Assembly: GCA_011317545.1 (NCBI GenBank)
Contig: WUJK01000006.1
Span: forward strand, 1,054,001-1,118,000
Length of the DNA stretch: 64,000 nt
From: Coniella vitis
Taxonomy: Eukaryota > Ascomycota > Sordariomycetes > Diaporthales > Schizoparmaceae
Direction: 5' to 3'
Shown here: positions 55,135-64,000 of the stretch, one piece after another
Layout of the letters: every line of letters begins with the position of its first letter
Position numbering within the stretch: the stretch's first letter is position 1
Notes under the pieces: model-generated
Told to the model about the DNA's origin: nothing
What the model saw: only the letters and a program-made list of their open reading frames with translations
Database searches by the model: none
Program-made: the position numbers and the translations under genes

Positions 55135-56812
55135 ATGCCCAAGAAAAGGCACCAGAACAGATACTCGAAACCGCAGTCGACAGCACCCGCATCTCTCTCC
55201 AGCAGCTCGGCGTCTGGCTCCCACAACCAGGCCAGTCGCCCCGGCGGTAAGTCTCGTCTCGCAAAACAAGCATATGTGCATGGAATGGGAGCTGCCTGCA
55301 CACGCTGGGCATCCGGCTGCCCGCTTCAGGCACTGCCTCGAAGCGCCCTCATCCGATGCATCTGCCCGCCACTACCGCCAGTTTCTGTTTGTTGGCAGCT
55401 GCTGCCTAGGCTCCGATGCGTGAAAGCGCTAACGTTTTGCAGATCATGAACGCCCCGGCGTCAACCAGCTGCTGGCGTCCCTGAGACGCACGAGGCTGAA
55501 CGGCGACACCCCGCAGGCTCCAGTCAGCGTAGCCGACCTGACTGCCCCGAGCGTGCCGCCTCAGATTCGCGTCATCCTCAGTCTTCCGGAGACTCCAGCC
55601 CCAACCCCAAGACGGCGGCCTCGGCTGCTTCCTCGAGTCGATGCCCGCGGTGCACGGCTGCCTCCAGGACCGCCGCCGCCTCGCAGCTGGCTGTCTTTGT
55701 CTAGACACGCGCCGCGGCTGCAGACTAATGGGCTGGCCCCCGAGACATGTGAACAGCGGCGACTGCTACCCGCTCTGTACACGCCGGGGTTAGGCAGCTT
55801 TAGTGACATGCTCCTGCGCAAGATTGCCCTCGACTGGAAGTTTCAGCGTTCTTACAATGTCTACTACCTGCATGCTTTGCCAGACCGCCTTCGCATGGCT
55901 CTCGTCTCGTATGTGACTGCATTTCACGAGCCAGGCCTGACTGTGGCAGATTTGAAGCTCATCTTTACCCCACAAGTGCCCAAAAGCAATGAGAATAGCC
56001 ATGGTGGAAACAGTGATGACGAGGACTATGGCCCGGTGCCGAGCATGAGCTCTTTGAACGAGAACATTACCCATCTAGATCTGTCGACATCTGTCGGCAA
56101 GTCCTTGAGCCTACGCGAGCTCTCGAATCTCTTGTTCCCGTCCACAAGGACCCCCGAAACGCACGAGTCTACCGTCGTACTAGAGAGTTGGGATGCAGTC
56201 GAGTTCCCTGATCTTCCGCGGCCCCTCCTGCCGAACCTTAGCCACCTCTCTCTGGCTGCCAGTCCCGAGACACGCGCCCTCAACTCGTGGAGGCAGCTGC
56301 TCAGCATTTCGCCGCATCTGCGCAACGTAACCCATCTCAGCCTTGCGTTTTGGCCACTGCCTACGCTAACACCCAACTCGACGTACAGCAAGCTGGTCAC
56401 GCCACAGGGCCAGACGGTGCAGGCAGGCGGGACGAATCCGTACAGCCACTCACTCGACAATGACTGGTCCGAGGCTATCCTCGTCCTGCGCAAGCTGAGC
56501 GAGAGCATGTATGGGCTCGAGTATCTGGATCTGACGGGGTGTGCTGCGTGGTTCACGGCGTTGACCGCGAGCAAAGATGGAGACCAGGTGGACTGGGTTG
56601 GTGCGTGGGGCAAGGTCTCGCATCTTGTCTTGCACACGGGCTATGGATCGCGACGGGAGGACGAAGGCGGCGGATTGAGCACGTCTGGAGGGCGTGATGC
56701 CGCGTTGATCGCTGCGCTGGTCACAGTGCGGAGGGTAGAAAGAGATATTAGGACTCGTCGAGCGGGAAGGGGTCGGATCATAACGGTTGAGAGGGATGCC
56801 ATAGAGGCGTAA
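55135..56812 (+). CDS. Conserved fungal protein of unknown function, LRR-like (2 exons)
   Basis: Exon 1 is 55135-55246 and exon 2 is 55443-56812, joined by a 196-bp intron (GTAAGT...GCTAACG...TGCAG) in phase; 493 residues. The N-terminus is basic (MPKKRHQNRYSK) and the next about 120 residues are Pro/Arg-rich and disordered. A conserved-looking block (SFSDMLLRKIALDWKFQ, YNVYYLHALPDRLRMALVSY) is followed by repeats that resemble leucine-rich repeats: ITHLDLSTSVGKSLSLRELS, LPNLSHLSLAASPE, LRNVTHLSLAFWPLPTL, GLEYLDLTGCAAWF. The pattern LxxLxLxxC/N suggests a curved scaffold for protein binding. I recall similar proteins in other Sordariomycetes without an established role. The unconserved tail after 460 is Arg-rich. 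There is no signal peptide or membrane helix. Confidence 0.8.
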
Positions 56813-59800
56813 TCAAACAGTTTGGAAGATGATCCTTCTTGGGTATAAAAGTATATCAATTCTGCCAATACTATGGCTTGAAAAAGTGTTTGTGACCGAC
56901 GCATATGCTCGACCAGCGTTTGCTCTCGCTGTACAGTCCTTCACAACCGCCCGGCCTTCCATGGAAGCAGGTTGTTTGTTCCAGCACATATTCGGGGGGC
57001 CCAGGCCTGCCTCAGTGCCATTCCAGGATCAAGCGGGAGAAGGTGCTCAGTATGTGCGTATTGCGCCAATGGATTGTGCATCATGGCCTATCATGGACAG
57101 CCCTGGAGCTCTTTTAACCTGGGGTTTCTCTTCTGGAGGAAAAGCCCCAGATAGTGTTTGAATATCAACTGCCTGTAGGAGGAGAAGGACGACGCAAAGG
57201 ATAAATCTGTCGGCTAAGACTCCCAACGTAGGTGACTCCAAGTGGATCAGGCTGGTTGGAGGGCATGCGCCGTCTCGTAGCCTGCCCAGCTCCTCGCTCC
57301 ATGGCGCAGAAAACAAAACTTCATATCGTATCTGATCCGGTTGTTGGGCCAATACACTGAGTTGCGGCATGCATTCAGTATCGTGGGCATGCTGAGATGC
57401 GGAGATTGTGAGGTACGTTTGCGCAGATGCCTTCTTGAAGCTATAGCAGCGTCGCCCCTTCCTCTCTTGCGCCAACGTATGCTGGCGATAATTCAACGCT
57501 CTGGCAGGCACCGCTTGATGAGCTCTGCTCCTTCCCTGCTTATGAGTAACCATCGGGACCACCGACTTTGGGTATTACGTTTGCCGGTCTTTTGCAACGC
57601 AATCTTCGTCTTCACAGACAGTGACGGTCTCGTGGCTTCCTCGTACACATATCCCGTGCATCACCAATGAGGGTTCGAGAGCCCCAGGGGATTGGAAGAT
57701 GAGACTGCTCAGCAGGCGAGTCTCAATCGGACGCCGACAAGTACACAATCAACGAGCAGCATTGAACTAGCGCAAGCCATCCCATCCATTGATACTATCT
57801 AGATCCATGTTGTCCTCGATAACGAGCACTCGATCGAGCCACGACAGCCAGCGATACTTGGCCCATGATCTTTCTGGGCACCCCACGAAGGAATTCAAGG
57901 TCTGAGTCCATGGATGGACGGGACTTTTGTCACAGATACAGAAATCCGTGCTCCTCCATCTGCTCCTGTGGTATGCCCTGGTGTTGCGGTTCAGAAAGAC
58001 GGACCCAAACATGGCTAATTGTGTATCAATACCAGTTACACGACAGAGCTCAGGCTGCCGTTGGCGTGTACGGCCGCGTAGTGGTGTTGCGCTCAACAAC
58101 CACGGTCAGCTATCAAGGCAAATTCATGGGTGAAAGACTCGGCAACCTGCTTTGACACCAGACCTGCTTTGCTACCTTGGCAGCTTTTGAACCTGTTCAG
58201 CCATGAAACGAGCTCGCAAATCTTGGTCGACAAGCACGAATCGATCCCTGCTATCCATGAATGTAGGCAGTCACCGAATAGCTCGAGTGTTGTTGAAATT
58301 CCATTGTTAATCTTCTGCAGACCACAATATCCCTGGCCTGCGTTTGGTGCGTGTGCGTCCTATAGAACGTCGCCACGGTTAGCGAGTACGATCAAAGATA
58401 CCTTCCGCTTCGGCTTGGTCTGCCGACGATTTGTTACTGTCTCTACAGGGAAATTGGCCGTTGACGTGAAGATCTCACAAGGCGTAGCCCAATGATGCAT
58501 CGACATCTCGATCGATCTCTTGCATGTCTACGGTTCCGAGGGGCCAAAAGGAACGGAAGAGATCCACGCAATGGTCCATGTTACAAGCAGCCGTCCACGC
58601 CGTCGAATAAAGCAAACCTAGATCTGATTGCAAAGACTGTCCATCCTTCAATCACGCTGTGGGTCTCAACGAGAATCATGCCACAATACAGCTCTCAACT
58701 TGGCACAGATCTTCCGAAGGAATTGAGGTCGTTGCTCCTACTTAATTTCGCGGTTGTGACTGACAGTCTGGACATCAACAAACGAAGCGCAGCCATCCTC
58801 AGCAAGATATGTTACTGTGTTTGCATAGAATCAACATTTGGACAGCTACCTGTTCTTGCAGTCTCCGCATAACTGACAAACTCGGATAGGTGGATGATAC
58901 CTTGTTCAAACTTGGCAACCTCGTTTCTGACTTCCCATCAATACAAGCACACCAATCACGATGTGGGACGATCAACCGCATTAGCAGAGCTGTAAGCTGT
59001 CGGATTTGGGAAGAGTTGAAATGTGTTTTCAGCTTAGATACCATCTCTAAGGTAGCAGATCGACACTATAGCCGATACGAGCTCTTGCTATGTTGAGCCT
59101 ATTGTTTCCGGCACATTGATCGATTCTGGCGTCGACGGCATTTCTCGTCCTCTCGTTTCTGCACGATGTACGTCGACGAAGGAACCGGCATGCAGGGTGA
59201 TACTGAGCCGACAATCTCTACCAAGAGACATAGTGTTGCGACGAGCAAGCAACAGAATAAGTCAGGCATACCAATGACAGGATCTGCACGTCCGTGCCGA
59301 TGAGGCTTCGTCGTTGTCTCAAACAGCCTCGTCTGAAAGATGATATCCGCTTCCGCGGGCATAACATGGTAACGTATCGCTCCGCGGCCCTAAACGGGTT
59401 GAATTCGGACCAATCCCTCAAGCCGCCGGATAAATACACCAAGCGGCGCGCCGGGACGAAACAGTTGTTTGGCAACCCCGCGGGATACTGAACAAGTCAG
59501 CGCGGCGCCTAATTCGGCGGCAGTGAGTGTGTTATCAGTGGAAACTCCTGTGAAGCATAGGCGCGGATATTCGTGGCCCCCCCCCTCAGTCGACTGTGCC
59601 GCAAGACACCACGCGGCGGGGGTTTTCGCGGCGAGGTAGCAAGCAAGCCCTTCCCATCTAGGCTTGTACTGTGTAAGCAGGTCCCTGATCGCCGACCAGG
59701 ATTGCAGCCCTACCTACATACTATGTTGTAGTAGGTACACAGAGACCTCTAGAGGGACGTTGAAGGGATTCACTGCGCAGGGATACAACAAGACTGACTC

Positions 59801-61968
59801 CACTCCGAGACTGGGATGACAGGTACATAGTATTTCCATCAATCATCGTGAGGCGCGTCTTGCATGGGTGTACTCCGTACATGCAAGCTCAATTGTTTTC
59901 GGGATTGTTGTGATAAACGGCTGCTATGCGAAGGATTTCGAGACCATTTGCTTCTGGCGAGGCAAAAGATAAGGCAAGTAAGAAGTCCCTTCGCCTATCG
60001 AAGCAAGATACTACATAGTATGCTGACAGTTCTGATAACGCAAATTGTGCTAAGTTGATAACAGAAATTTAGATGTAAGTAGCTGTTCCCTCGAGAAGGA
60101 ATGGGCCGAGGCAGCACGGCAATAAGGTGTGAATGCCTTCGCTCCCACGGCTGCGGGATTACTGCGAGGCTCAACCCGAGTAGGTGCATTTGAGCAAAGG
60201 CTGATTCGCCCAATATTTCCTACCGATCTCTGAACATGCCGAGAGGTAAGCATTGGGCCACAAGAAAGGACACACATCCTGTGTTTGAAGGGTGATTGAG
60301 CTATCAGCCGTTTCCAAGTCGGCGACCGTCAGGACCCTACTATGAATTCCTGCAGTCGTTTGGATGAGCGCGAAAACCAATGGGGCATTTCGGACGGCCC
60401 CAACCGCTCTTACATAGTAAACGTTGCGTGCCAGTGTCCATACTAAAGTAGAACCAGGTATCTCGTTTCGGAAACATAACCCGTGTTGCAATCAACAAGA
60501 GCAGCAGATTGATATAGTATGCAGCGCATATTGCATCATTGACAGGTCGATTTCCGCTGAAGATCGCATGTAAAACGACCTAACGAGGCTGTGAGAATGG
60601 CTGGACTTTTTTTTGGTGTTGCTGAAACCCACATATTGCCTGTTTCGAATAAGTTGCTTCAAGGGATCCTGGAAGCCGGAAAAGGTCGGAGTTTTAAAAC
60701 TCCAGAGGGAGACGACTAAGACACTGGCGAAATACCCTGATCATAACTTCTGACCTAGGAGAGGGGCGAAGAAAAAAGGACCGTTTAGCTCTCCACTGTC
60801 CAAATAGTACTATGGTACAGTCTGCAGGCAGGGGGGAAAAAAAGGCTGGCTAGCTGGCAGACTTAGGGGGAGCCTGACCGCGCCATCAGCCAAAACCGAG
60901 GAATAGCCAGCCAGATGGTCGAGACCGAGTCTCGTTTTTCGGGCCTGTGAGCCGGGGGCTGTGAAGGAGCACTAATAACACAGCCTGAGAGGGACAAGAC
61001 GTACTACAATGTACACGGTATTGGCCACAAGGAAGAAAATAAGCTAGCTAACTCTTCAGCCTCCTCATGCCTGAGAGGGCACGAGGAGGCCGACCATCAA
61101 CGGAAAGACATGGGACAGTGGCTACCTAGTAGTGAGGAAATCGGGAGCCAGCCTGCCGGGGCCTTGAAGTTCTTGGAAGAGGGGAGCGGCTCCGGCTCCT
61201 TTTCTGAAGTAAGTACAGTTTCAACCCCCTGTGTGGCATGAACATGTTGACACTACTATGTGTCGATGGGATCGTGATTGTTCCACACCCAGACCAACCC
61301 TTTGAAAGCCGAGGTCATGTTCCCTTTACCTTGCGGGAAGAAGGCGACACGAAACTTGCCGTCCAGCAAAGGCGATGAACGCGCATTCAGCACCCCACGG
61401 AGGGATTGATTGCGTACTATGTGAGAGCAATCTGGGATTGGATTTGTCTATTATCGCTTACTATGTGAAACTTCTTGTGCGACGTCGTCTCTGCTTTTTT
61501 TCTTCTTTCTTGGTGGTGGTGGTCCATTGTTCTCCTCCCTGATTTTACCCGGACGCCGGGAACACTGGGAAACGGGAGGTTTACCCCGTGGGGCGCCCAC
61601 ACAATGGAGCAGCTGGAGTAACCGGGAAGCCGGGGGGGGGGGCGAGTTAAGGCGTGACGTACCATACTGTGCTGGCTTGTGCCGGCAGGGCGCTCGCTTT
61701 TTAGTGGTGCTCTCTACTGACTTCTTCCCCTCTTCACACCAGCCGCACGCACTATACTGGAACCACTAATCGCGATTGCACTGACGTTCATATCCTTTCT
61801 TTCCGATTCTTACTCTTGTCTCAAGAAATCATGATCGGCAACGCGCAATCACTGCCTGCGCCCTGGGCAAAGTGCCTTCCAGCAGTCGAGTACATGAGAG
61901 CCGTGAACTGGACGGGGCAATGACCTAAAAGAGGTGCACCATGTTTCTGTTGCCTATGACATCTGTTG

Positions 61969-62005
<37 letters not shown>
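61969..62005 (+). repeat. (TA)n microsatellite
   Basis: 37-bp TA repeat with one TACA interruption. Confidence 0.9.
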
Positions 62006-62742
62006 CACGACATGCAAAAGATACCCAACCACTCCATGGGGAAACTGGACGAAAAGCCAGAGTCTTGTTAGATCTGTCCATGCGGTCTATCCTTTTTCCG
62101 GTCGGGCCAGTGGAGGATTTATTGTGGCGCGCCGCGCTGTTGTCATCTTTCACTTTCGATTTGGTACTATGGTATCCCATCAACTAGAGAACTTGATTTT
62201 TAGTCCTTTCTTTCCATGTACCCTGATATTTTTATGCCTTGAGAGCGGATAGACGGCCATGGACTGGAGTGCAAGGCTTGTGCAAAAGAGGGATGGGCGA
62301 GGACCGGGGAACAGGGAAGCAGAAAGAGAAAATAAGAGAGAACCCCCAAAAAGAAAGAGAGGGAAAAAGAAGCAATATGCCGACCCCCACGTACTATGAG
62401 AGAAGGAACCTGGTACCCAAAGCGGCGATGATTCCAAACAGAGGGCATCGACCTATGGTGTCATGTTATCAGCGTGCGTGCTGTACTATATATGGTACTA
62501 CATAGTATATCTTGCAAGTGGGAGCATGACATGGATGGTTAGCAAGGTGGGCAGGAGAAGCACCCGTACCAAAGAAAACACGCACCATGGCAAGCATGGC
62601 TGGCCGGCCGAAACAACCACTTTGGTGTTTCCTTTTTCCTCTTCCTTCGTCGGCGGCGGGTTGGCGAACCAGCTGACCGTGTCACGCCCGGGGCGAGAAG
62701 TTGAAGTTGACTCTGAAGCAGTCACATGCTCAACGCAGGATA

Positions 62743-62758
62743 TACTATGTACATAGTA
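62743..62758. repeat. Perfect 16-bp palindrome TACTATGTACATAGTA
   Basis: Second full-length copy, identical to 8046-8061 and 54 kb away. Half-sites flank it at 62499-62507 and 62863-62871. Confidence 0.9.
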
Positions 62759-63250
62759 CGTACTTGGTCTGTAACATTGGTCTAACAAAAAAAAGGTGCT
62801 CAAGTCGTTATCTTCGCCAAGCTTCGCGTGACTTTTGGTATGTATTGTGATGGTATACTTACTACATAGTAGCCACCTTGTTACGCGCTGGTCTGTTTCG
62901 CCATTCTTCCTTCAATCCCTTTTGGACCGTATCTACGGCTGTTTTGATCCATTCAGGGAGCCGGCCATGACGCCATAAGTTATTCAATCCGTAAAGAGGG
63001 TATTTCATGCGTGAAATTTGCACAATTCTAACTACACAAGTACTACTTATGTATGTTTTTATAATCCGCCCGCACACACAAGAAAGTCAAGATGGATGAA
63101 CGAGACGCGTCATACTGCTGTTATGCATCACTGCTCTCCAAGTATAAGTACGCGCGCATGTTGACTCATCATTTAACCGCGATAGCGCCTTTTTCCAACA
63201 ACAAAGCCCCCAGGTACAAACAACCATGGAAATTTCTGAAGAACTTGATG

Positions 63251-63307
63251 TAATAATAAGAATAAGAATAAGAATAAGAATAAGAACAAGAATAATAATA
63301 AAAAAAA
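63251..63307 (+). repeat. (AATAAG)n / (AAT)n repeat
   Basis: AT-rich hexamer repeat running into AAT units and an A run. Confidence 0.85.
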
Positions 63308-63972
63308 TCTAACGTTCGCTCACTCTCACTTCCCCTTTTAAAAAGGGCTTTAAATCATCACAACTGCTGCACTATGTACCCTCATTTGAGAGAAGCTTGG
63401 GAAGAAGAGAAAAAGAAAAGAAAAAAAGGAACATGGAGGGGTAGCCCAAGGGGGGTTCCGAAGCTGCGCTGACGGCACCGTCCATTCCCCGTAACCTATA
63501 AGCCTGACTGGCTGGCTGGCCGGATGGCTGAGAAAAACGGTAAGTAAGAAGTAATTTTTTTTTATTGCTGCTCAGTAATTGTTTGCACTATTCAGATCCA
63601 ATCATCCATGTTTACTATTGTGCTTGTCATTTCTGTCAGACCAGCTATGCACACACTCTCTCTCTCACACTCGCACGTGTAAGCAAAAGGAAGGTTGATC
63701 ATGTCAGAGAATCTGCAGATGGATACATTGGATCCTCATCCTGCCCTATGTTTAGCATGCGCGTCAGTAACGTACCACTCGTTTCGGTCCGTACACACAC
63801 GCGCTCGATAGGACTTGAATGGGTTATTAGTAAACAAGCCAACATGCAATCGCTTGAGAAGTTTCTTGGACAAATCACGGTGTTTTGCCCTGGTTTTGAT
63901 GTGCGTATTTCAAGAGGGGTTTTCTACCAGTTTACTATCATTACTATATATTACATAGTATTTAGCCCTAAC

Positions 63973-63991
63973 CTCTCTCTCTCTCTCTCTC
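63973..63991 (+). repeat. (CT)n microsatellite
   Basis: CT dinucleotide run at the right end of the window, following a TACATAGTA copy at 63952-63960. Confidence 0.85.
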
Positions 63992-64000
63992 CTTTTTTGT

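Larger units (their letters stand above)
56813..64000. other. 7.2-kb region without recognisable genes to the window end
   Basis: Only short, overlapping open frames. The right part (59.8-64 kb) again has many TACATAGTA copies and microsatellites, and resembles 33.6-38.5 kb in style. It may be the upstream region of a gene beyond the window. Confidence 0.5.

Noticed and set aside
1..64000. CRISPR arrays, bacterial operons, rRNA genes
   Set aside because: None seen; spliced eukaryotic genes throughout. Tandem repeats present are microsatellites, not spacer arrays.

Overview
The window looks like nuclear DNA of a filamentous ascomycete (Pezizomycotina; Sordariomycetes and probably Hypocreales, species not determined). 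The reasons are short GT..AG introns, mostly about 45-60 bp, with RCTRAY-like branch sites; fungal versions of Bud3, Rad4/XPC, Cuz1, Dcc1, MTP18, Atp19 and a VIB-1/XprG-type Ndt80 factor; and one LTR retrotransposon carrying C-to-T and G-to-A damage typical of repeat-induced point mutation (RIP).

Layout. Bases 1-22.1 kb are gene-dense housekeeping sequence: mscL-like channel (+), Bud3-like RhoGEF (-), DCC1 (+), RNF216-type RBR ubiquitin ligase (-), RAD4 (-), CUZ1 (+), MTP18 (-) and ATP19 (+). Several pairs are divergent and share an upstream region (bud3/DCC1, RAD4/CUZ1, MTP18/ATP19). A (TTTTC)n tract of about 230 bp at 22.9 kb leads into a 6.8-kb chromodomain Ty3/gypsy element (23838-30638, coding on the minus strand). 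It has two 456-bp LTRs and a 5-bp TACGA target duplication. From 30.6 kb to the right end the sequence is gene-poor: in 33 kb I support only the vib-1-like factor (-) and one LRR-like protein of unknown function (+). The rest is intergenic, with many microsatellites and homopolymers.

The most unusual content is in the 3' part of the retrotransposon, on the strand opposite gag-pol. There is a 684-bp reading frame (24377-25060) broken only by seven TAA/TAG codons and no frameshift, followed 51 bp later by a tRNA-shaped sequence (25112-25184) with canonical arm lengths, a perfect B box, an A box and a T5 terminator. A second signal is the short palindrome TACTATGTACATAGTA and its 9-bp half TACATAGTA, seen at least 26 times, in non-coding DNA, and absent from the retroelement and from 38.5-59.8 kb.

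The genes do not form one pathway. RAD4 and DCC1 serve DNA repair and cohesion, MTP18 and ATP19 are mitochondrial and share a 0.5-kb divergent promoter, CUZ1 and the RBR ligase belong to the ubiquitin/proteasome system, and Bud3 to septation. Splice sites were read by eye; exon boundaries given are the ones that keep frame and family motifs.
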